Positions 32,287 to 39,781 of a stretch of 64,000 nucleotides of DNA are shown piece by piece. Positions within the stretch are counted from its first letter, which is position 1, and each line of letters opens with the position of its first letter. The position numbers were made by a program, and so were the translations under genes. This DNA comes from Glycomyces niveus. GTDB taxonomy: Bacteria; Actinomycetota; Actinomycetes; Mycobacteriales; Micromonosporaceae. Location of the stretch: positions 119,017 through 183,016 of the forward strand of contig NZ_JAGFNP010000012.1 in the NCBI RefSeq assembly GCF_017592475.1. Direction: 5' to 3'. The notes under the pieces are model-generated. The model had not been told where the DNA came from. It saw only the letters and a list, made by a program, of their open reading frames with translations, and ran no database searches.

Positions 32287-33695
32287 CCAGGCGGCGGTTC
32301 TGGCCGAAGCTCTCCCGGCGGACGCTCCTCGAAGCGGTCGGAGGCGTGGCGGCCGCGGGCGCGGTCGGCGGCGCCTACTGGCTCGGCGGCCGAGAGCCCG
32401 ACCGGGACTGGGAAGACCTCGACGGGAAGCCGCTGCAGCTGCTCGCCGCCCGCGACGCCACGGCGAACGGCCAGCGCCGGCTCCTCATCGACCAGTGGAA
32501 CGCCTGGCATCCCGCGCATCCCGTCGAGATGCGGGAGCTGCCGGCGACCGCCGACCTGCAGTACACCGCGATCCACGCGGCGCTGCAGGCCGAGGACCCG
32601 GACGTCGACGTGGTGGACCTCGACGTCCCCTGGGTGGCCGAGTTCGCGGCGGCGGGCCGCCTCGAACCGCTCGACGGGATCGACACCGGCGCTTTCCTGG
32701 AGCGGCCCGTGGAGGCCGGGCGGTTCGAGGGCGAGCTGTACGCGCTGCCGTTCAACACGAACGTGGGCATGCTCTACTACCGCAAACGGCTCGACTCCAA
32801 ATCGGACTCCGACTTCCGGAGCGGCGCCCTGACCGAGCTGGAGGCCCGGTCGATCCGGACCTGGCCTGACCTGCGGCAGACCATCGGTTCGATCCTCAAG
32901 GAGGACAACGGCTTCTCCGGAGGCATCGCGATGCAGCTCGCCCCGTACGAGGGGTTCACGGTGAACGTGTGGGAGTACCTGCTGGCCAACGGGGTCGACG
33001 TCGCCGAGGACACCGGCATGATCGACTTCGGCCCGCGGTCCGAGGCGGTCGGCCTGCTCGGGCACTTCTGGGACGACCTGTGGGAGCCGGTGGCGCCGGG
33101 CAAGCACACGGTGCTGCAGGCCGCGGTGCAGCACAACGAGGACGAGTCGCTGGCCGCGTTCCAGGCGGGCTCGACCCCGTTCCTGCGGCACTGGCCGCAG
33201 GCGATCCGGACGCTGGAGCAGTGCGAGGCGTTCGCGGCCGCCCCCGCCGTCGACGTGCCGTTCGAGGTCGGCGTGGTGCCCATGCCCGGCGGGGTGCTGG
33301 GCGGCGGGAGCCTCGCGGTGAGCGCGTACTCGAAGCGCAAGCACGTCTCCCGGGCGCTGATCGAGTTCCTCACCGGCCCGACGAGCCAGCAGCTGCTGTT
33401 CGAGCGCGGCGGCTTCGCCGCGGCGCGGCCCGAACCGTACTTCGACGCCATGGCGCAGGTGGCGAACGAGGTGGAGGACGGCGGCTGCGAAGCGGTCGGC
33501 GGTCCGCGGCGTGAGGCAGAGGCGATGCACGAGGCGCTGACCGGCGAGGGGACCGGCCAACGGCCCGAAGTGGACCGGTACACGCAGTTCAGCTACGCGT
33601 TCCGCGACGAGCTGCACGGCAGGCTCGCTGACGGCGACGCCCCCGATTTCGGCGGCCTCGCCGAACGGCTCGAAAGGGCCATCGAGGGGAAGTGA
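32283..33695 (+). CDS. Extracellular solute-binding protein (Tat signal)
   Basis: 470 aa. The N-terminus 'SRRTLLEAVGGVAAAGAVGGAYWLG' is a twin-arginine-type signal or anchor, without a lipobox Cys. The mature part resembles sugar-binding proteins of ABC transporters: 'LRQTIGSILKEDNGFSGGIAMQ', 'DLDVPWVAEFAAAGRLEPL', 'YALPFNTNVGMLYYRK'. The start overlaps the upstream VWA gene (ATGA), so they must be made together. No permease or ATPase gene is near, so it more likely presents a ligand to the VWA protein than feeds an importer. Confidence 0.88.
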   Translation: MTRRRFWPKLSRRTLLEAVGGVAAAGAVGGAYWLGGREPDRDWEDLDGKPLQLLAARDATANGQRRLLIDQWNAWHPAHPVEMRELPATADLQYTAIHAALQAEDPDVDVVDLDVPWVAEFAAAGRLEPLDGIDTGAFLERPVEAGRFEGELYALPFNTNVGMLYYRKRLDSKSDSDFRSGALTELEARSIRTWPDLRQTIGSILKEDNGFSGGIAMQLAPYEGFTVNVWEYLLANGVDVAEDTGMIDFGPRSEAVGLLGHFWDDLWEPVAPGKHTVLQAAVQHNEDESLAAFQAGSTPFLRHWPQAIRTLEQCEAFAAAPAVDVPFEVGVVPMPGGVLGGGSLAVSAYSKRKHVSRALIEFLTGPTSQQLLFERGGFAAARPEPYFDAMAQVANEVEDGGCEAVGGPRREAEAMHEALTGEGTGQRPEVDRYTQFSYAFRDELHGRLADGDAPDFGGLAERLERAIEGK

Positions 33696-33696
33696 G

Positions 33697-34212
33697 TCAG
33701 GCCCGCAGATCCAAGACGTGCCAATCCAGGACCCGGCCGTCGGGTTCGCTGCGGCGCTGGAGGAACGTGAAGCCCGCGCGGGCGGCTACCGCCGCTGAGC
33801 GGGTGTTCTCGGGTTCGCAGCGGATGACCGCCTCGGTGCAGCCGATCGTGGCCGCGTAGCCGCAGGCGAGGCGCACCGCGCGGGTGGCGAGGCCCCGGCC
33901 GCGCCAAGGCGGGTAGAGGCCGTAGGCGAGATTGGCCTGGCCGTCGCGCAGGTAGTAGAGGCCGGTCTGGACGTCGAGGGTGCCGGCGAGGGGCAGGTCG
34001 GGGAGGACGCGGATGCCGAAGTTGTGGAAGGGCCCTCCCGCGCGCCACCAGCGGGCGCAGCAGTCGAGGTAGTCGCGCAGGCCCTCGGGGGTGGAGGGGT
34101 CGCCGCTGAGCCAGCGCACCATCTCCTCGTCCTCCCCCGCGTAATGCGCCTCGAAGTCGGCGGGCCCGAGCGGGAGGAGCGTGACCGTGCCGTCGGTGAG
34201 CTCCGTGTGCAT
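33697..34212 (-). CDS. GNAT-family N-acetyltransferase
   Basis: 171 aa. GNAT features: 'LLPLGPADFEAHYAGEDEEMVRWLSGDPS', 'AYGLYPPWRGRGLATRAVRLACGY' for the acetyl-CoA loop, and 'VIRCEPENTRSAAVAARAGFTFLQRR'. It is a RimJ-like acetyltransferase of unknown substrate. It is convergent with the solute-binding gene, with only 1 bp between the two stop codons and no terminator, so the transcripts must overlap. Confidence 0.9.
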   Translation of the reverse strand: MHTELTDGTVTLLPLGPADFEAHYAGEDEEMVRWLSGDPSTPEGLRDYLDCCARWWRAGGPFHNFGIRVLPDLPLAGTLDVQTGLYYLRDGQANLAYGLYPPWRGRGLATRAVRLACGYAATIGCTEAVIRCEPENTRSAAVAARAGFTFLQRRSEPDGRVLDWHVLDLRA

Positions 34213-34252
34213 GCACCCAGCGTCGCGCAGTCCGCGTCCTCCCGCAACGGAT

Positions 34253-35251
34253 TCAGCGGGCGCGGCGCAGCGCCCACCAGCCGAGGATGACGACGAGGAG
34301 GACCGCGGCGGTGTTGTGCCCGTACTTCGCGACCGGGTCCACGTCGCCGAGCGGCACCGCCAGGAAGCCGGTGACGGCCTGCGAGAGCAGCGCGCCGACC
34401 GCGAGCGCGGTGACCTGGCGGCGGCCCCACGCGGTCGAGCGCGCGAAGTACGCGATGCCGAAGCCCGAGGCGCACAGCAGGGCCAGGGAGAGGGCGACCC
34501 ATGCCCAGGTCTCGTACATGCCGAACGCGAACACCACGGCCGCAGATACGGCGACGAGCGACCACAAGGGAGGGATTCGGCGCTCGACCCGGTCGACCTT
34601 CCTGCGCCCGAACAGGAACGCGCCCGCGATGAGGGCCAGTGCCACCGCGCCGGCGCCGACGAGCTGCCCGACGGAGGCGTGGTCGGTCTCGGTCTCGTAG
34701 TGCCAGTCGAGGACCATCCAGGCCCCGGCCAGGTAGAGCAGGACCGTGACGACGAGGCCGAAGGGCCGCAGCCACGGCCGGTCGGCCGACCGCGCGCCGA
34801 TGCCCTCGACGAGCGCGATCGGCGCGGCGAAGCTCATCACCATGTGCCCGAATACGAACGTGAGGGTGGAGGACGCGGCGATGCCGAGCGCGGGAATCCA
34901 AGTCGGCCCGACCAGGTCCTGCCAGTAGTCGATGCCCCGGTAGTCCGTGGAGAACATCGACTGGTCGATGATCCCGGCCTGCACGACCCCGAGCGCGGCG
35001 GCGATCGCGAGGACGCCGCCCCAGCCGAGGCCGAAGCGGCGGGCGGTCTCGCGCAAGAGCAGCGCGGGGGCGCCGTACAGCGGGACGAAGACGAGCAGGC
35101 CGGCGAGGAGCGCGAGGACGTTCCCGGTGGTGTCGTCATAGCCGACCAGGCTTTCGGCCGCGATCGGCGAGAACCCGAGGAGGGCGGCCGCGAGCGCGAG
35201 CCGGACCCGGCCGACGCGCGGCGTCGCCGGAAGGGAGGTGGTGGTTGCCAT
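34253..35251 (-). CDS. Multi-pass membrane protein of unknown function
   Basis: 332 aa with about eight to nine hydrophobic segments spread over the whole length, for example 'LALAAALLGFSPIAAESLVGY', 'NVLALLAGLLVFVPLYGAPALLL', 'GGVLAIAAALGVVQAGII' and the C-terminal 'AAVLLVVILGWWALRR'. No transporter motif is recognised. Translation probably starts on a leaderless mRNA (TAGCGT, 7 nt, ATG). It is 40 bp upstream of the GNAT gene on the same strand, so both may be one transcript. It is divergent from the two-component genes. Confidence 0.75.
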   Translation of the reverse strand: MATTTSLPATPRVGRVRLALAAALLGFSPIAAESLVGYDDTTGNVLALLAGLLVFVPLYGAPALLLRETARRFGLGWGGVLAIAAALGVVQAGIIDQSMFSTDYRGIDYWQDLVGPTWIPALGIAASSTLTFVFGHMVMSFAAPIALVEGIGARSADRPWLRPFGLVVTVLLYLAGAWMVLDWHYETETDHASVGQLVGAGAVALALIAGAFLFGRRKVDRVERRIPPLWSLVAVSAAVVFAFGMYETWAWVALSLALLCASGFGIAYFARSTAWGRRQVTALAVGALLSQAVTGFLAVPLGDVDPVAKYGHNTAAVLLVVILGWWALRRAR

Positions 35252-35258
35252 GCCTTCG

Positions 35259-35264
35259 ACGCTA
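35259..35264 (-). promoter_or_regulatory. -10 box of 34253-35251 gene (leaderless)
   Basis: On the minus strand TAGCGT is followed by exactly 7 nt and the ATG at 35251. Confidence 0.5.
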
Positions 35265-35416
35265 TGGGCGCGGGAGCGGGCGGCGCATCGGTTCTCGGTC
35301 GCGATCGGCCTGCCGAAGGCATCGCGTCACGGACGCGCGGCGCGACCGAGGGAGCGCGCGGGCTGACGAAAGTATCGGTTCGGGCGGGGAGGCTCGCCGC
35401 GCGGGCGCGGTGCGGA

Positions 35417-35422
35417 TAGGTT
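35417..35422 (+). promoter_or_regulatory. -10 box of histidine kinase gene (leaderless)
   Basis: TAGGTT followed by exactly 7 nt and the ATG at 35430, with no Shine-Dalgarno sequence. Confidence 0.55.
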
Positions 35423-35429
35423 CGGGCCC

Positions 35430-36536
35430 ATGAACGGCGGACGAGAGCGGCGCGGTGCGCGCGGCCTGGCGGTGGACCTGGGCGTGCTCGCTCTCGGCGT
35501 GTTCTTCTGGATGTACATCGCCGGGGAACGCATGAACACCGAGATGCCTTCGCCGCCTTGGCTGTTCGATGTGGACATGGCCACGGGGCTGCTGGCGCTG
35601 CCAACCTTGTGGCTGCGGCGGCGCTGGCCGACGCAGGCGGCCGTGGCGCTCATCGCAGTGTCGTGGTATTCCGAGACCATCGCGTTCCCGCTGCTCGTGA
35701 TGCTGTTCTCGGTGGTGGTGCGGCGGCCGCTGCGGACCGCGGCGTGGGTGTACGCGGCGTCGCTCGCGGCTTCGGCCGTCTACATGGTCCTCCGGCCCGA
35801 GGAGATGGGCCTCGCCGGTTCGATCGGCTTCGCCCTGTCCCTGCACGCGGCCGTCGCCGGATGGGGCCTGTTCGTGCGGTACCGTAGGCAGCTGGAAGCC
35901 CGTGCGGCCCAAGCGGAGCAGGACGAGCGCGAGCGGGCCCGGCAGCGGGCGCGCGACGAGCTCGCCCGGGAGCTGCACGACATGCTCGGGCACCGGCTGT
36001 CGCTGCTGAGCCTGCACGCGGGCGGCATGGAGTACCGGCCCGACGCGCCCGCCGAGGAGCTGACGCGCGCGGCGGGCGTCGTGCGGGAGCAGTCGCAGCT
36101 GGCGATGCGGGACCTGCGCGAGATCATCGCGATCCTGCGCGCCCCGATCGGCGAGCTGCCGCAGCCGACGATGGCGGACCTGCAGGCCCTCGTCGATGAG
36201 GCCCGCCCGGGGATGCGGATCGAGCTGACCGCGCACGTCGAGGGCGAGGTGCCCGAGCGGACCGGGCGCACCGCCTACCGGATCGTGCAGGAGGCGTTGA
36301 CGAACGCTCGCAAGCATGCCGAGGACGCGCCGGTGGAGGTCACTGTGGAGGGACGCGTCGGCGAGGGCCTGGCGGTGACCGTGCGCAGCGGACCGGGCCG
36401 GGACGCCGGTCCCGGTTCGGGGCACGGCCTCATCGGGTTGGAGGAGCGGGCCGCGCTCGCGGGCGGGCGGCTCGAGTACGGGCCGGCGGCCGACGGCGGC
36501 TGGCGGGTGCACGCGTGGCTACCCTGGACCGCATGA
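35430..36536 (+). CDS. NarL-type sensor histidine kinase
   Basis: 368 aa. The N-terminal third (about 13-150) holds four or five membrane helices with short loops, so sensing is probably within the membrane. Then a coiled coil (about 152-178) and the HisKA_3 dimerisation domain with phospho-accepting His183 in 'ELHDMLGHRLS'. The C-terminal HATPase domain has 'IVQEALTNARKHA' (N box) and 'GHGLIGLEERA' (G box). Its stop overlaps the response regulator start by 4 bp, the classical kinase-regulator pair. The stimulus is unknown; cell-envelope stress is common for this topology. Confidence 0.93.
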   Translation: MNGGRERRGARGLAVDLGVLALGVFFWMYIAGERMNTEMPSPPWLFDVDMATGLLALPTLWLRRRWPTQAAVALIAVSWYSETIAFPLLVMLFSVVVRRPLRTAAWVYAASLAASAVYMVLRPEEMGLAGSIGFALSLHAAVAGWGLFVRYRRQLEARAAQAEQDERERARQRARDELARELHDMLGHRLSLLSLHAGGMEYRPDAPAEELTRAAGVVREQSQLAMRDLREIIAILRAPIGELPQPTMADLQALVDEARPGMRIELTAHVEGEVPERTGRTAYRIVQEALTNARKHAEDAPVEVTVEGRVGEGLAVTVRSGPGRDAGPGSGHGLIGLEERAALAGGRLEYGPAADGGWRVHAWLPWTA

Positions 36537-37195
36537 GCGAGCCCGTGAAGATCCTGGTCGTGGACGACGATCCGCTGGTGCGCGCCGGACTGCGCATGAT
36601 CCTCGGCGGGGCCGGGGACCTCGACGTGGTCGGCGAGGCCGGCAGCGGCGCGGACGTCCCCGGGCTCGTGGCGCGGCTGCGCCCCGACGTGGTGCTCATG
36701 GACCTGCACATGCCCGGGGTCGACGGTCTGACCGCGACCGAGCGGCTGCGGGCGGCCCCGAACGCGCCGGAAGTCCTGGTGCTCACCGCGTTCGAGGCCG
36801 ACGGGCACGTGCGGCGGGCGCTGCGCGCCGGGGCGGGCGGGTTCCTGCTCAAGGACACGCCGCCCGCCGACATCGTCGCGGCCGTGCGCCGGGTCGCGGC
36901 GGGCGAGCCGGTGCTCTCGCCGGAGGTGACGCGCCGGCTCATCGGCATCGTCGCGGGCGGGGCTCCCGCGGACAAGCGCGGCGAGGCCCGGGAGCGCTTG
37001 GGCGCGTTGAACAACCGCGAGACCGAGGTCGCCGTCGAGGTCGGCCGCGGCAGCTCGAACGCGGAGATCGCGGCGGCCTTGCACCTCAGCGTCCCCACGG
37101 TGAAGACGCACGTCTCGGCCGCGCTGAGCAAGCTGGGGCTGAACAACCGCGTGCAGCTCGCGCTCCTCGTCCACGACGCCGGGCTCGCGGATTAG
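36533..37195 (+). CDS. NarL/LuxR-type response regulator
   Basis: 220 aa. The receiver domain has the acidic pair 'VVDDDP', phospho-acceptor Asp57 in 'VLMDLHMPG', and switch residues in 'VLTAFEA' and 'LLKDTPP'. The C-terminal LuxR helix-turn-helix is 'LNNRETEVAVEVGRGSSNAEIAAALHLSVPTVKTHVSAALSKL'-like (about 155-205), with the usual 'LTxRE' reading 'LNNRE'. It is coupled to the kinase by a 4-bp overlap. It ends 4 bp into the end of the convergent methyltransferase gene. The regulon is unknown; the ABC exporter downstream is a candidate. Confidence 0.93.
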   Translation: MSEPVKILVVDDDPLVRAGLRMILGGAGDLDVVGEAGSGADVPGLVARLRPDVVLMDLHMPGVDGLTATERLRAAPNAPEVLVLTAFEADGHVRRALRAGAGGFLLKDTPPADIVAAVRRVAAGEPVLSPEVTRRLIGIVAGGAPADKRGEARERLGALNNRETEVAVEVGRGSSNAEIAAALHLSVPTVKTHVSAALSKLGLNNRVQLALLVHDAGLAD

Positions 37196-37887
37196 GGGCG
37201 GCGGAGCACGACCGCGAGGAACGACGGCCGGGCGTCGAGTTTCGCGAACGCCTCCGCGTCAATGGCCTCCAGGGCGGGGACCGGGCGCGGCTCGGTCAGC
37301 CGTTCGAGGACGAACCCCGCTTCGAGCAGTTCGCCGATGAAGCCTTCGACCGTGTTGCGCTGGAAGTGGATCGGCGGCAGGTCCTCGCCGACGTGCAGGT
37401 CGACCCAGTCGTCGGCGAAGTAGGAGCCGCCGAAGTGCTTCCAGTCGGCGGCCGGGTGCGTGGTCGAGACGAGGAAGCGCCCGCCCGGTCTGAGGACGCG
37501 GAAGACCTCGCGGAGCAGCCCGGCGCGATCGCGCAGGTGGTGGACGACGAGGGCGCTCAGCGCGAGGTCGAACGAGGCGTCGGGCGCGAAGTCGAGCGCC
37601 CGCTCCAGGTCGTGCAGCCGCAGTTCGGCCCTGTCGCCGACCTGCTCTTTCGCGTGGGCGAGGAGTTCGGCGCTGCCGTCGATGCCGACGACCTCGGCTC
37701 CGCGTTCGAGGAGCGCGGCCGCGTAATGGCCGGCGCCGCAGCCGACGTCGAGGAGCCGCTGCCCGGCGACGTCCCCGGCGAGGTCGAGCATCGCGGGCCG
37801 GTCGATGTAGGCGTTGTACGCCCCGGTCGCAGAGTGGGCGGCGAAGGCGGCGCCGAGCGCGCCGTGATAGGCGGTGTCCTGAGGCAT
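37192..37887 (-). CDS. Class I SAM-dependent methyltransferase
   Basis: 231 aa from the ATG at 37887. Motif I is 'LLDVGCGAGHYAAALLERG' with 'VVGIDGSAELLAHAKEQ' as motif II, and 'VLRPGGRFLVSTTHPAADW' follows the catalytic core. It is a Methyltransf_11-type small-molecule methyltransferase. The HPxxDW-like element after motif IV is shared with several actinobacterial enzymes of unknown substrate. Its stop codon overlaps that of the response regulator by 4 bp. Confidence 0.9.
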   Translation of the reverse strand: MPQDTAYHGALGAAFAAHSATGAYNAYIDRPAMLDLAGDVAGQRLLDVGCGAGHYAAALLERGAEVVGIDGSAELLAHAKEQVGDRAELRLHDLERALDFAPDASFDLALSALVVHHLRDRAGLLREVFRVLRPGGRFLVSTTHPAADWKHFGGSYFADDWVDLHVGEDLPPIHFQRNTVEGFIGELLEAGFVLERLTEPRPVPALEAIDAEAFAKLDARPSFLAVVLRRP

Positions 37888-38050
37888 CGGGACAGTATCC
37901 GCGGACCGGGCACGGCGGCGCCAGCGCTTTAGCACTGCGCGGCGGGTGTGACCGGCGCACATCGTCCAAGGGGCGAAAAAAGGGTTTGGGAGCGGCACGG
38001 GCGGCCGGTAGCGTTCTTCCGCGCAGCCCCCATAGCGAAGGAACCTGCAG

Positions 38051-39781
38051 ATGGCACGTTTCACTCCCCCGCGCGACCCCGGCGGGCCGCTCGCACACCC
38101 CCGACCCGCCGTCGCCGTCATCGGCTGGCTCTTCCGCTCGCAATGGCGGATGCTCGCGATGAGCACCCTCGTCTCGTTCGCGTTCCTCGGCGGCCAGCAG
38201 TTCGTGCCCTATGTGGTCGGACGCGCGGTCGACGAAGGGCTCGTCGCGGGCGACCGCACCGCGCTCTACTGGTGGTCGGCGGGGCTCATGGCCTGCATCG
38301 CCGTCGCAACGGTCACCGGCGTGGCGAGCTTCTACTACATGATGTACACGGCCATGGACACCGACTTCCGGGTCCAGCGGCGGCTCGTGGACACGGTCGT
38401 CGCGGTCGGCTCCCGCATCAGGTCGCGGGCCGACGCGGGCGAGCTCGTGGCGATCTCCGCCGCCGACGCGCACGCGCTCAGCTCGGTGTCGATGATGTTC
38501 GGCCGCTTGGCCTCCGCACTCCTCGCGTTCATCCTCGCCCTCTCGATCCTCGCGACGCTCTCGTGGTGGTTCGTGCTCGCCGCCGGGATCGGCGTCCCGG
38601 CCATGTTCATGCTGCTGCGGCCGCTGTTCCTGCGGCTCGAGGAGCGCGGCCGCGAGTTCCGCGCCCGCATCGGCGCGCAGACCGGCATCGGCACCGACGC
38701 GGTCGCGGGCCTGCGCGTGCTGCGCGGCATCGGCGGCGAAGCGCACTTCACCGACCGGTACAAGACCGCCTCGCAGGCGTCTCGCCGCGCCGGGGTGCGG
38801 GTGCGGCGCACGGCGGCCGGGCTCGAGTTCGCGCGGCTCGCGCTGCCGGGGACGCTGCTCGTGCTCGTCCTGTGGATGGGCGCGGAGATGACCCTGAACG
38901 GCACCATCACGGCCGGCGAGTTCGTGGCGCTCTTCGGATACCTCGTGGCCCTCACGCGACCGCTCGGGTACACGATCCAGGGCGTCGACGCCCTGACGAG
39001 GGCCATCGTCGCCTCGGGCCGGTTCCAGAAGCTCCAGGACGAGCACCCCGAGCCCGAACCCGCGGACGAGACCCCTTGGCCCGCAGGCGAGACCCTGCAC
39101 GACCCGGTCAGCGGCGTCACGCTCGAACCGGGCCTCATCACCGGGATCGTCACCGGGGACGGCAAGGGCGCGACCGAACTCCTCGACCGGCTCAGCGGCT
39201 ACAGCGAGACCGGCGAGAGCGCCCGGATCGGCTCGATCCCCTTGGACGCCTTCGCGACCGCGACCGTGCGGCGGCACCTCCACCTCCTCGAGGCCCGCGC
39301 GCAGCTCTTCAGCGGGCCGCTGCGCGACCAACTCGACGTGGACGGGACCCGCTCGGACGCCGACATCATGCGGGCGCTGCACACCGCCTCGGCGGTCGAC
39401 ATCGTCGGCGTCGACCCCTCGCTTATCGAGAGCGACGAGGTGCCGGCCTCCGGGTTCGACCTCGGCACCGTCGCGGGCGAACGGGGCCGGAACTTCTCCG
39501 GCGGCGAGCGCCAGCGCCTCATCCTCGCCCGCGCGCTCCTCGTCGACCCCGAGATCCTCGTCCTCGACGACCCGGCCAGCGCGTGCGACGCCCAGACCGA
39601 GGCCCGCATAGCCGCGCGCCTCGCCCGGCACCGGGCGGGCCGGACCACCGCGATCCTCACCAACTCCCCGCAGCTGCTGGCGGTGTGCGACCGGGTCCAG
39701 TTCCTGGGGGGCGGACTCGTCTCCGGCACGCACGCGGACCTGCTGCTCCAAGCCGAGTACCGAGAGGCGGTCACCCGATGA
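38051..39781 (+). CDS. ABC exporter half-transporter with degenerate ATP site
   Basis: 576 aa, ATG with AAGGAA upstream. The N-terminal half (about 1-320) has six membrane helices of the type I exporter fold. The nucleotide-binding domain is degenerate: the Walker A region 'VTGDGKGAT' aligns with GxxGxGKS/T so that the catalytic Lys becomes Ala, Walker B reads 'LVLDDP' with Asp for the catalytic Glu, and the switch His reads Asn in 'LTNSP'. The signature 'FSGGERQR' is intact. It must work with the next gene's product, 4 bp downstream, as a heterodimer with one active ATP site. Exported substrate unknown. Confidence 0.92.
   Translation: MARFTPPRDPGGPLAHPRPAVAVIGWLFRSQWRMLAMSTLVSFAFLGGQQFVPYVVGRAVDEGLVAGDRTALYWWSAGLMACIAVATVTGVASFYYMMYTAMDTDFRVQRRLVDTVVAVGSRIRSRADAGELVAISAADAHALSSVSMMFGRLASALLAFILALSILATLSWWFVLAAGIGVPAMFMLLRPLFLRLEERGREFRARIGAQTGIGTDAVAGLRVLRGIGGEAHFTDRYKTASQASRRAGVRVRRTAAGLEFARLALPGTLLVLVLWMGAEMTLNGTITAGEFVALFGYLVALTRPLGYTIQGVDALTRAIVASGRFQKLQDEHPEPEPADETPWPAGETLHDPVSGVTLEPGLITGIVTGDGKGATELLDRLSGYSETGESARIGSIPLDAFATATVRRHLHLLEARAQLFSGPLRDQLDVDGTRSDADIMRALHTASAVDIVGVDPSLIESDEVPASGFDLGTVAGERGRNFSGGERQRLILARALLVDPEILVLDDPASACDAQTEARIAARLARHRAGRTTAILTNSPQLLAVCDRVQFLGGGLVSGTHADLLLQAEYREAVTR

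Noticed and set aside
37259..39751. An 830-codon minus-strand frame across the methyltransferase and ABC genes
   Set aside because: It covers two recognisable proteins in other frames (methyltransferase and ABC subunit) and is Arg/Pro/Glu-rich; no domain seen.
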